Shown here piece after piece: positions 1 to 7,428 of a stretch of 10,375 nucleotides of DNA. Under the pieces are notes generated by a model. That model made no database searches. It saw nothing but the letters and a program-made list of their open reading frames with translations, and was not told where the DNA came from. This DNA comes from Hyphomicrobiales bacterium (lineage in GTDB: Bacteria; Pseudomonadota; Alphaproteobacteria; Rhizobiales; Beijerinckiaceae): contig JAATEW010000451.1 in NCBI GenBank assembly GCA_015655535.1, forward strand, positions 1 to 10,375, written 5' to 3'. The position numbers were made by a program, and so were the translations under genes. The stretch's first letter is position 1; each line of letters opens with the position of its first letter.

Positions 1-794
1 GCCAGGAAGTCGACGTTCAGGTGCTCGAAGTCGATCCGGTCAAGCGCCGCATCTCGCTTGGCCTCAAGCAGACGCTCGCCAATCCGTGGGAAGTCTTCGC
101 CGAGAAATATCCTGTCGGTAGCGAAGTCGAAGGCGAGGTCAAGAACAAGACCGAATTCGGTCTCTTCATCGGTCTCGACGGCGATGTGGACGGCATGGTC
201 CATCTCTCGGATCTCGATTGGACGCGGCCGGGCGAACAGGTCATCGACGAATATAAGAAGGGCGACATCGTCAAAGCCAAAGTGCTCGACGTCGACCAGG
301 AGAAGGAGCGGATCTCGCTCGGCATCAAGCAGCTCGCCACGGCGCCTGCGAGCGCCGCAGCAGCACCTGCTACGTCTCCAAAGGCTGGCGATGAAGCGGC
401 AGCGGCGCCCGGCGGTCCCGATCTCAAGAAGGGCGCGGTCGTCACCTGCGAAGTCACCGAGGTCAAGGATGGCGGCATTGATGTCGTCGTCTCCGGCACC
501 GATCTGACCTCCTTCATCAAGCGCGGCGAGCTTGCCCGCGACCGCGCCGATCAGCGCCCTGAACGTTTCGCCGTCGGCGAAAAGGTCGATGCCCGCATCA
601 CTCAATATGATCGCCGCACCCAGAAGGTCACGGTCTCCATCAAGGCGCTGGAAGTCGCCGAAGAAAAGGAGGCCATCGCCCAATATGGTTCGGCCGATTC
701 CGGTGCTTCGCTCGGCGACATTCTTGGCGCCGCCTTGAAGGCGCGCGAGGACGTTCCCGGCAAGAAGGCCGCCGCGAAGAAAAAGGACGAATAG
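1..794 (+). CDS. rpsA: 30S ribosomal protein S1, C-terminal part (5' end outside window)
   Basis: This is the 3' portion of the gene for S1, the OB-fold protein of the small ribosomal subunit that captures mRNA for initiation. The frame is open from base 3, so the start lies upstream. About 263 residues are visible. They comprise the end of one S1 repeat (ending RRISLGLKQ), a complete repeat (VGSEVEGEVKNKTEFGLFIG through ERISLGIKQ), and a last divergent repeat (KKGAVVTCEVTEV through KVTVSIKALE). The C-terminus (SGASLGDILGAALKAR, then a lysine-rich end) is typical of alphaproteobacterial S1. The two repeats fit domains 5 and 6 of a six-domain S1 of roughly 560-570 residues. An Ala/Pro-rich linker at about 336-422 separates them and looks longer than in relatives I remember. 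TAG stop at 792-794, followed by an intrinsic terminator. Identification is very secure; domain numbering is inferred. Confidence 0.96.
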   Translation, partial: QEVDVQVLEVDPVKRRISLGLKQTLANPWEVFAEKYPVGSEVEGEVKNKTEFGLFIGLDGDVDGMVHLSDLDWTRPGEQVIDEYKKGDIVKAKVLDVDQEKERISLGIKQLATAPASAAAAPATSPKAGDEAAAAPGGPDLKKGAVVTCEVTEVKDGGIDVVVSGTDLTSFIKRGELARDRADQRPERFAVGEKVDARITQYDRRTQKVTVSIKALEVAEEKEAIAQYGSADSGASLGDILGAALKAREDVPGKKAAAKKKDE

Positions 795-835
795 GTCGTC
801 TTCGTCAGGCTGCGTCTCCGCAACCCCCTCTCTCC

Positions 836-866
836 AAACCCGCGCGGATCACTGCGCGGGTTTTTT
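836..866 (+). terminator. Rho-independent terminator of rpsA
   Basis: A perfect 10-bp stem (AAACCCGCGC at 836-845 pairing with GCGCGGGTTT at 854-863) encloses an 8-base loop and runs directly into six T residues (861-866). It lies 41 bases after the rpsA stop and only 23 bases before the ATG of the Hsp70-like gene. It should end the rpsA transcript and limit read-through into the next gene. Confidence 0.9.
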
Positions 867-889
867 GCGCCGCAAACCCAGGAACAAAA

Positions 890-2230
890 ATGCATATCGG
901 TAAGGGCGCGGCCTCAAATCCTGACACAAGTCCAGATCGGAAAAGTCTCGCGACTCTCCCTGGACATGCGATCGGCATCGACTTCGGCACGACGAATAGC
1001 GTCGTTGCCATCGCAAGTCCGAATGGCCACGTCGAAACCCTTGTCTGGCCGACCGCGTCGGGGCCGACGGAGACGTTTCGCACCGCCTTGATGTTCTGGC
1101 GGGAGGGCCGCAAGACCTTGCATGCCGCGGGCCCCAAGGCGATCGAGCGCGCCATCGCGCAGGAAACCGAGCAGCGCTTCATCCAATCGATCAAAACCTA
1201 TCTGGCGAGCCCGCTTTTCACTGAAACGCGGCTCTATGGCGAGCGCTTCACGATCGAACGTTTGATCGAAATCTTTCTCGGCCACCTGCTTGAGGAGCTT
1301 TCGCCCGAGACGCTTAAAGATATGCCGGTCACCGGGGGGCGCCCGGTGATCTTCGCAGGCGAAAACCCGAACGAGGATCTGGCAGTCGCGCGGCTCCAAG
1401 CCGCCTATGCCGGTGCCGGCCTGCCGCAGGTCGCGCTCGCCTACGAACCCTTGGGCGCAGCCTATTGGTACGCGCGCGCCTTGCAGCGGGACGAAACCGT
1501 GCTGGTCGCCGATTTCGGGGGCGGCACCAGCGATTTTTCGGTCCTGCGCTTTCATCTGCGCGGCAAGAGTCTGGAAACCGAGGCCTTGGCCCATTCGGGT
1601 GTCGGCATCGCCGGTGACACATTCGATTACCGCATCATCGATCATGTCGTGGCGCCCCGCCTCGGCAAGGGCACCTCATATCGGTCCTTCGAAAAGCTTT
1701 TGCCCATGCCCGCCTATTTCTATGCGGCTTTCGCGCAATGGCATCAGTTGTCCTGGTTGAAATCGGGAACGACACTCGCGGAATTGAAGAAACTCGCCGC
1801 CGTCAGCGAAGAGCCGCGCATGATCGAAGACCTCGGCACTTTGATCGAAATGGATCTTGGCTTCGAGCTCTACCGCGCGGTCGGGACTTTGAAAGCCGAA
1901 CTTTCGAGCGCCAAAGAAGCTCTATTTACCTTCGACCGCGAGGGCATCAAGATCGAAGCCGAGGTCAAGCGCAGCGATTTCGAGAGCTGGATCGCGCCGG
2001 ACCTCGCAAAGATCGCCGAGGCCATGGAAAGCGCCATTGCGAAAGCCAATGTCCAACCGAAAGACATAGATGCCGTGTTTATGACGGGCGGTACCTCCTT
2101 CGTGCCTGCCGTTCGTCAGCTTTTCACCAAACGTTTCGGCAAGGACCGCATTCATGTCGGCGACGCATTCCAGTCCGTCGCCTCGGGCCTTGCTCTTCTG
2201 GCGCTCGATCAGACCCGCCTCAAGACGTGA
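890..2230 (+). CDS. Hsp70-family protein, YegD-like (nucleotide-binding domain only)
   Basis: This 446-residue actin/Hsp70-fold ATPase resembles E. coli YegD (about 450 aa), a putative cytoplasmic chaperone without a firm function. Visible motifs are phosphate-1 IGIDFGTTNS (28-37), the connect-1-like segment EPLGAAYWYA (186-195), phosphate-2 VADFGGGTSD (206-215) and adenosine MTGGTS (398-403). The chain ends about 40 residues after the adenosine motif. There is therefore no hydrophobic interdomain linker and no substrate-binding domain as in DnaK. A family-typical insertion (about 255-345) replaces part of the ATPase lobe. The start ATG has AGGAA five bases upstream, and no other in-frame start precedes the first motif. 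The gene sits between rpsA and sppA, which I expect to be neighbours in relatives. With a terminator just upstream, its promoter must lie within or overlap that region, or it lives on read-through. The family is secure; the client and function are unknown. Confidence 0.9.
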   Translation: MHIGKGAASNPDTSPDRKSLATLPGHAIGIDFGTTNSVVAIASPNGHVETLVWPTASGPTETFRTALMFWREGRKTLHAAGPKAIERAIAQETEQRFIQSIKTYLASPLFTETRLYGERFTIERLIEIFLGHLLEELSPETLKDMPVTGGRPVIFAGENPNEDLAVARLQAAYAGAGLPQVALAYEPLGAAYWYARALQRDETVLVADFGGGTSDFSVLRFHLRGKSLETEALAHSGVGIAGDTFDYRIIDHVVAPRLGKGTSYRSFEKLLPMPAYFYAAFAQWHQLSWLKSGTTLAELKKLAAVSEEPRMIEDLGTLIEMDLGFELYRAVGTLKAELSSAKEALFTFDREGIKIEAEVKRSDFESWIAPDLAKIAEAMESAIAKANVQPKDIDAVFMTGGTSFVPAVRQLFTKRFGKDRIHVGDAFQSVASGLALLALDQTRLKT

Positions 2231-2263
2231 TCGCGGGCGCCTTGCACTGGCGAACAGCGCGCT

Positions 2264-2320
2264 CTAGATCATTTTATCTGCTTTAGGCGATTCAACCTAA
2301 AAGCAGACAAGATGATCTAG
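2264..2320. repeat. Palindromic intergenic repeat, element A
   Basis: A 57-base inverted repeat with arms at 2264-2287 and 2296-2320. The arms agree over about 24 positions with two mismatches (one of them a G-U pair in + strand RNA) and one extra T, around an 8-base loop. The outer nine bases (CTAGATCAT and ATGATCTAG) match perfectly. It lies in the gap between the Hsp70-like gene and sppA. It has no T-tract, so it does not look like a standard terminator. Form and position suit a REP-like dispersed element of Hyphomicrobiales; the family name is not assigned. Confidence 0.75.
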
Positions 2321-2331
2321 ATTCAAAAATG

Positions 2332-2383
2332 TAGAGCATGCTTGGCGCGAAAAACCGCTTACACTTTTTTACAGCATGCTCTA
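2332..2383. repeat. Palindromic intergenic repeat, element B
   Basis: A second palindrome begins 12 bases after element A. Arms TAGAGCATGC (2332-2341) and GCATGCTCTA (2374-2383) are perfect complements around a 32-base centre. The centre holds an A5 run and a T6 run that can pair to extend the structure. The hexamer GCTCTA or its complement appears at 2261, 2332 and 2378, linking the two elements. The TAGAGCATG edge resembles short palindromes scattered through rhizobial genomes. It ends 44 bases before sppA, so it would fall in the sppA leader if the promoter lies upstream. Confidence 0.7.
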
Positions 2384-2427
2384 GGTTCCCTCGGCCTATT
2401 TGATGGATCGCTGAGGTTACAGAACGC

Positions 2428-3408
2428 ATGACTTCGCTTCCCCCTTCCGACTATCTCGTCGATCGCCGCCAGTTGCGGCGGAAATTATCGTTCTGGCGGG
2501 TCGCAGCGATCCTGTGCCTGATCATCGCGATCGTCGTCGCCGGTACACGCCTGATCGGTACCAATGCGGGAAAGCTCACGCCGCATATCGCGCGCCTTTC
2601 GATTTCGGGCCTGATCACCGGCGAACGCAAAACCCTGACCCTCATCCACGATATTGGGGAGGCCAAGAATGTCTCCGCCGTTCTCGTCTCGATCGAAAGT
2701 CCCGGCGGCACGACGACGGGCGCCGAACGGCTTTATGATGCGTTGCGAAAGCTCTCGGCGAAAAAGCCGACGGTCGCGGTTGTCGGAACCTTGGCGGCCT
2801 CCGGCGGCTATATAGCGGCGATCGGGACCGACGAAATCTTCTCGCGAGGCAATTCCATCGTCGGCTCGATCGGCGTGCTCGTCCAATATCCGAATGTCGC
2901 AAAACTGCTCGACAAGATCGGCGTCTCGGTCGAGGCGATTAAATCGTCGCCACTGAAGGCGTCGCCCGACGGCTATGAGGAAACGAGCCCCGAAGCGCGC
3001 GCGGCGATTGCTTCCCTCGTCAATGACAGTTTCGAATGGTTTAAGGCGCTCGTTAAAGAAAGACGCAAATTGAGCGACCAGGAACTCGCGGCGGTCGATG
3101 ACGGACGCATCTTCACCGGCCGACAAGGCATAGGCTTGAAACTCGTCGACAAGATCGGCGGCGAGCAGGAAGCGATTGCCTGGCTTGAGCAGGAGCGCGG
3201 TATCGGCAAAGACCTGCCGGTTCGCGATTGGACGGAGCAGAAAAACCTCGGGAGCCTCGGAATTCTGGGCATCTCCGCGCGGCTCGCCGAATGGAGCGGC
3301 TTTTCCGAACTCAGCCGTACGCTCGATTACGGGCAGTCTCTTTCGGACGCGCGTCTGCTTGACGGTCTCGTATCGATTTGGCAGTTTGATTCCACTCAAG
3401 GAAACTGA
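2428..3408 (+). CDS. sppA: Signal peptide peptidase SppA, short 36K type (peptidase family S49)
   Basis: Inner-membrane serine/lysine protease that degrades cleaved signal peptides and other membrane-associated fragments. The 326 residues start with a basic cytoplasmic stretch (RRQLRRK) and one transmembrane segment at about 25-43. The catalytic domain, which should face the periplasm, follows. ESPGG (90-94) is the conserved strand. The nucleophile is Ser125 in AASGGY, and the general base is Lys177 in SSPLKAS. Their 52-residue spacing equals Ser147/Lys199 of B. subtilis SppA, so the dyad is intact. The conserved GSIGV follows the nucleophile helix. Length fits the short bacterial form and not the 67-kDa tandem form of E. 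coli. The ATG at 2428 has GAGGT ten bases upstream. The gene belongs to the conserved rpsA-sppA-ihfB neighbourhood but lies behind the two palindromes. Confidence 0.95.
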   Translation: MTSLPPSDYLVDRRQLRRKLSFWRVAAILCLIIAIVVAGTRLIGTNAGKLTPHIARLSISGLITGERKTLTLIHDIGEAKNVSAVLVSIESPGGTTTGAERLYDALRKLSAKKPTVAVVGTLAASGGYIAAIGTDEIFSRGNSIVGSIGVLVQYPNVAKLLDKIGVSVEAIKSSPLKASPDGYEETSPEARAAIASLVNDSFEWFKALVKERRKLSDQELAAVDDGRIFTGRQGIGLKLVDKIGGEQEAIAWLEQERGIGKDLPVRDWTEQKNLGSLGILGISARLAEWSGFSELSRTLDYGQSLSDARLLDGLVSIWQFDSTQGN

Positions 3409-3537
3409 GCTGATGAGTCTCGTTTCACAGCGAGCATAAATTTCTTTGAGCTTGGATTGAACGGTTTGATGTTGCGGTTCGCCGCCAACCGTGCATCCTC
3501 CAAAGATCAGCTCGGCATTGGTCGAACGGGGGAATGC

Positions 3538-3828
3538 GTGATCAAATCTGAACTCGTGCAGCGGATCGCCGATCGAAATCCGCATCTCTATCTGCGCGAT
3601 GTCGAAAAGATCGTGAATGCGATTCTCGACGAGATCACCAAAGCGCTCTCGCGCGGCGACCGGGTCGAATTGCGCGGCTTCGGGGCCTTCTCGGTCAAGC
3701 ATCGCGACGCGCGGCTCGGCCGCAACCCGCGCACGGGCGCCCATGTTTCGGTCACGGAAAAGGCGGTGCCCTTCTTCAAGACGGGCAAGGAAATGCGCGA
3801 GCGCCTGAACGACGGCTATTCGGATTGA
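3538..3828 (+). CDS. ihfB: Integration host factor subunit beta
   Basis: DNA-bending nucleoid protein that pairs with IhfA and shapes promoters, replication origins and recombination sites. The chosen start is GTG at 3538, giving a 96-residue product beginning (M)IKSELVQRIA, the standard IhfB N-terminus. GGGGGA (3528-3533) lies four bases upstream. An in-frame ATG-less extension back to 3457 would add 27 residues unlike the family. Features seen are the helical dimerisation region (1-40), the RGFGAFSV strand (46-53) and the beta-arm tip GRNPRTG (61-67). Pro64 there is at the position of the intercalating proline of E. coli IhfB. The C-terminal KTGKEMRERLN helix is intact. The order sppA-ihfB-lapA-trp is conserved in alphaproteobacteria, which supports IHF beta over HU. 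Confidence 0.95.
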   Translation: MIKSELVQRIADRNPHLYLRDVEKIVNAILDEITKALSRGDRVELRGFGAFSVKHRDARLGRNPRTGAHVSVTEKAVPFFKTGKEMRERLNDGYSD

Positions 3829-3894
3829 TCCCCGCCGTTGTTAGCAAGTAACATCAAGAGGCCGTGACGCGTAAGGGCCTGCGAGACCTCTGGC

Positions 3895-4281
3895 ATGCAA
3901 TTCCTGAAATGGCTGCTCTTCGCGCCGCTAGCGCTCATCGGTCTCGCCTTCGCCATTGCCAACCGGCATGAGACGACCGTGTCCTTCGACCCCTTCGCGG
4001 GCAATGACATATCGAGCCCGCAACTCACCGTGCCTTTGTTCATTCTCCTCTTCGTCGCGGTCTTGTTCGGCATTGTGCTTGGCGGCTTCGCTACCTGGGT
4101 AACGCAAGGAAAGAACCGCAAAGCCGCGCGGCTTGCGAAATCGGAAGCCGACAAATGGCGCAGCGAAGCCGATCGGCTGCGTGCCCAGGTAGGTGCTCAA
4201 GCGAGTGCCCAAGGCAGCACTCAAGTCACCAATATCGGGCGTCAGTCGGCTGAAACGGGGGCCTTGGTGCGGCCGTACTAG
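3895..4281 (+). CDS. lapA: LapA-family membrane protein (DUF1049)
   Basis: A 128-residue protein of the lipopolysaccharide assembly protein A family. Two hydrophobic segments (about 4-24 and 46-69) form a hairpin in the inner membrane. They are followed by a charged helical stretch (about 72-97, KSEADKWRSEADRLRAQV) that looks like a short cytoplasmic coiled coil. The last 30 residues are Gln/Ser/Thr/Ala-rich and probably disordered. In E. coli, LapA works with LapB/YciM in control of LPS synthesis; no lapB is visible here, so that role is inferred from family and context. The ATG at 3895 lacks a strong Shine-Dalgarno sequence (GAGAC is about nine bases away). It lies 66 bases after ihfB and is probably co-transcribed with it, as in related genomes. 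Confidence 0.85.
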   Translation: MQFLKWLLFAPLALIGLAFAIANRHETTVSFDPFAGNDISSPQLTVPLFILLFVAVLFGIVLGGFATWVTQGKNRKAARLAKSEADKWRSEADRLRAQVGAQASAQGSTQVTNIGRQSAETGALVRPY

Positions 4282-4366
4282 ACCCTTAGATTAAAGGCGC
4301 GCGGCGGTTCGAACGCGATCCGTTCAACCTAGCCAATTGCCGGCTTTCCGGCGCCTAAGGCAAAGA

Positions 4367-5041
4367 ATGAGCCTCACCATCAAAATCTGCGGGCTTTCGA
4401 CGCCCGAAACGCTCGACGCCGCGCTCGCCGCCGGCGCCGATATGGTGGGCTTTGTTTTTTTCGAGAAGAGCCCGCGCTGTATTTCGCTAGAAGCGGCACG
4501 GGCGCTTGGCAGCCGGACGGGCGCAACGGCCATGAAGGTTGCGCTGACCGTCGATGCCGATGATGCGACGCTTGCCGCGATCATCGCCGAACTCAAGCCG
4601 CAGCTTTTGCAGCTTCACGGATCGGAAACGCCCGAACGCGTCTTCGACGTGCGGACGCGTTTCGGTCTGCCGGTCATGAAAGCAGTGGGTCTTACCCTTA
4701 AGGAAGATTTGGCCGCCATCGCGCCTTATGAGGCCGTCGCCGATTGGCTGTTGCTCGACGCGAAGCCCGCGCCAGACGCCGCTTCCCCCGGCGGCAATGG
4801 CGAGCCCTTCGACTGGAGTCTGCTGCGCGGGCTTGAGATCGCCAAACCCTGGCTGCTCGCCGGCGGGCTTCACCCGGATAATGTCGCGACCGCCATCGGG
4901 ATCACCGGCGCGCCCGGCGTCGATGTCTCCTCCGGCGTCGAAAGCTTAGCCGGCGTAAAGGACATCGCCAAAATCCGCGCCTTTATCGCAAATGCCCGGC
5001 AGGTGACCGAAGGGCTTGGTTCACTGCGCCAAAGCGGTTAG
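4367..5041 (+). CDS. trpF: Phosphoribosylanthranilate isomerase
   Basis: Catalyses the Amadori rearrangement of N-(5'-phosphoribosyl)anthranilate to CdRP, the third step from chorismate to tryptophan, in the cytoplasm. The 224-residue TIM barrel shows all key motifs. These are KICGL with catalytic Cys8, VGFVFFEKSPR (27-37), LQLHGSE (81-87), LLLDAK with catalytic Asp131, the phosphate-site LAGGLHPDNV (164-173), and GVDVSSGVE (184-192) followed by VKD. The chosen start is ATG 4367, with AAGG six bases upstream. A longer frame from TTG 4337 adds ten residues with no family support. The stop is ten bases before trpB, so the two are an operon. A small GCCGG/CCGGC dyad (4339-4352) precedes the ribosome site. 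Confidence 0.96.
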   Translation: MSLTIKICGLSTPETLDAALAAGADMVGFVFFEKSPRCISLEAARALGSRTGATAMKVALTVDADDATLAAIIAELKPQLLQLHGSETPERVFDVRTRFGLPVMKAVGLTLKEDLAAIAPYEAVADWLLLDAKPAPDAASPGGNGEPFDWSLLRGLEIAKPWLLAGGLHPDNVATAIGITGAPGVDVSSGVESLAGVKDIAKIRAFIANARQVTEGLGSLRQSG

Positions 5042-5051
5042 AGCATCTAAA

Positions 5052-6266
<1,215 letters not shown>

Positions 6267-6395
6267 TCCTTCCCCTTTCAAGGAAAGGTGCCGAGCGCAA
6301 GCCGGTCATAAATGACGGGCTATGGCGAGACAGATAGGGTCGCCCCATTCGGCCGCTACGGGCCACCCTCCCCGAACGAGGGGATTCGCAAAAGC

Positions 6396-7298
6396 TTACG
6401 CGAGTTTCTTTCCCACCCGGTCAATCAACTCATCCGCTCTCGATAAAAAAAGCTTCAGGATCGGGGACGCATTCGCCTTGTGGTAGCCAATCACCAAATC
6501 GATCGAAGGCGCGTCGCCCTTGATCGGGCGGCTGACGACCGACCAGGGCAAAAAGTTTTTCGCATAGGCGGGCAACAGCGCCACGCCGCGTGTCGAGGCA
6601 ACCAGCGAAATCGCCATCGCAAGATTATCGGCTTCGTGGGCAGGCGCGATGTCAAGGCCGGATCGCTTCAAATAATCGTCGATGACGATACGTAGCGCGG
6701 GCGCCGTCTTCGACACGCTGATGAATGTCTCGTCCGCGATCTCTTGTACATCGATGCTGTCGTAAGACGCGAGGGGGTGATCGCTCGCCACCACGACAAC
6801 CAACGGCTCCTTGACCACGCGTCTGAATGCCAGATCGCTCATATTGGCTTCCGGCCGCATGAAGGCGACATCGAGCTTGCCCTTCACGAGCGCCGTCGCG
6901 AGATCGGGCGAATAATGGCTCGACACGACGAGATCTATGTTCGGCAGCTCATTGCGCAGAACATGCATGGCCTCCGGCAGCCAATCCATTTCCTGGCCCG
7001 TCAGAAAGCCCATGGCGAAGGCCGGTTTGGCGGGTGAGGCCGCACGCCGTGCGGCCTCACCCGCCGCTTCGACCTGCGTTACCGCGAGCCGCGCATGATC
7101 AAGGAAGGCTTTGCCCGCCGCGGTCAATTCGACGCCGCGCGCGCTGCGGATCAAAAGGTCGACGCCAACTTCCGCTTCGAGATCGTGGATCTGCCGGCTG
7201 AGTGAGGGCTGCGCCGTATGCAGGCGCCGCTGGGCCGCGAGCGTGAGACTGCCCTCTTCCGCCACCGCAATAAAATAACGCAAATGCCGCAGCTCCAT
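6396..7298 (-). CDS. LysR-type transcriptional regulator
   Basis: A 300-residue LysR-family regulator. The N-terminal winged helix-turn-helix spans about 1-60 (MELRHLRYF, then SLTLAAQRRLHTAQPSLSRQI, then GVELTAAG). A linker helix follows (about 65-90), then a two-lobed periplasmic-binding-protein-like effector domain from about 91 to 295. The N-terminus resembles HcaR/BenM-type regulators of aromatic or organic-acid catabolism, but I cannot name the effector. It is divergent from the SDR gene, the classic arrangement in which a LysR protein represses itself and activates the neighbour. A LysR-box-like dyad overlaps the shared region. The linker-helix codons (residues about 78-90, bases 7029-7065) form a perfect 18-bp-arm palindrome. 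The 3' end converges on trpB, 129 bases away. Confidence 0.93.
   Translation of the reverse strand: MELRHLRYFIAVAEEGSLTLAAQRRLHTAQPSLSRQIHDLEAEVGVDLLIRSARGVELTAAGKAFLDHARLAVTQVEAAGEAARRAASPAKPAFAMGFLTGQEMDWLPEAMHVLRNELPNIDLVVSSHYSPDLATALVKGKLDVAFMRPEANMSDLAFRRVVKEPLVVVVASDHPLASYDSIDVQEIADETFISVSKTAPALRIVIDDYLKRSGLDIAPAHEADNLAMAISLVASTRGVALLPAYAKNFLPWSVVSRPIKGDAPSIDLVIGYHKANASPILKLFLSRADELIDRVGKKLA
7029..7065. repeat. Perfect 37-base palindrome inside the LysR coding sequence
   Basis: Arm 7029-7046 (GGCGGGTGAGGCCGCACG) is exactly complementary to 7048-7065, with a single base (7047) at the centre. It encodes about residues 78-90 of the regulator, in the linker between the DNA-binding and effector domains (codons for AGEAARRAASPA). 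There is no frameshift or stop. An 18-bp perfect inverted repeat is far beyond chance in 10 kb even at high GC. It has no T-tract, and its role is unknown. Confidence 0.9.
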
Positions 7299-7307
7299 AC
7301 CCTACCC

Positions 7308-7325
7308 CATGCCTCAAAGGTATGG
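7308..7325. promoter_or_regulatory. Candidate LysR box in the lysR / SDR divergent promoter region
   Basis: CATGCC (7308-7313), five bases, then GGTATG (7319-7324) form an interrupted dyad with one mismatch that fits the LysR T-N11-A rule (T7310 and A7322). A second, perfect 7-bp relation links CCATACC (7295-7301, covering the lysR start codon) with GGTATGG (7319-7325). The dyad is about 100 bases upstream of the SDR start, a usual distance for activation. Its overlap with the lysR start region suits autorepression. The assignment is inferred from pattern only. Confidence 0.45.
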
Positions 7326-7428
7326 CTACGACCCTATAAAGTCTTTCTCAAGCGCACCAGCAAAACCTACCTTCTGGGCATAGGCGGCGCTGAGACCTCA
7401 GGCCGTTATGCTCAAAAGGACAAAGCTC

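Noticed and set aside
1329..1349. TCACCGGG / CCCGGTGA hairpin within the Hsp70-like gene
   Set aside because: Eight-bp all-coding stem in GC-rich DNA is within what chance yields, unlike the 18-bp arm palindrome in lysR.
3471..3489. Hairpin with a TTCG loop (GTTGCGG / CCGCCAAC) upstream of ihfB
   Set aside because: Seven pairs with a bulge and a G-C closing pair is common by chance at this GC content; no regulatory motif accompanies it.
2485..3744. Long open frame on the - strand (419 codons) opposite sppA and ihfB
   Set aside because: The + strand genes carry full catalytic and DNA-binding motifs. The antisense translation is Arg/Asp-rich without any recognisable motif, as expected from GC-rich codon use.
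5038..5050. TTAGA-GCA-TCTAA dyad at the trpF stop codon, resembling the edge of the intergenic palindromes
   Set aside because: Five-base arms only, and the similarity to TAGAGCAT is short; it may be chance.
6274..6288. Small hairpin CCTTTC/GAAAGG just after trpB
   Set aside because: Only a 6-bp A/T-rich stem with no following T-tract; too weak to call a terminator.
6267..6395. Possible trpA remnant or small gene between trpB and lysR
   Set aside because: Short frames such as the one from ATG 6312 run into lysR antisense and show no TrpA-like sequence. The interval is 129 bases of apparently non-coding DNA.
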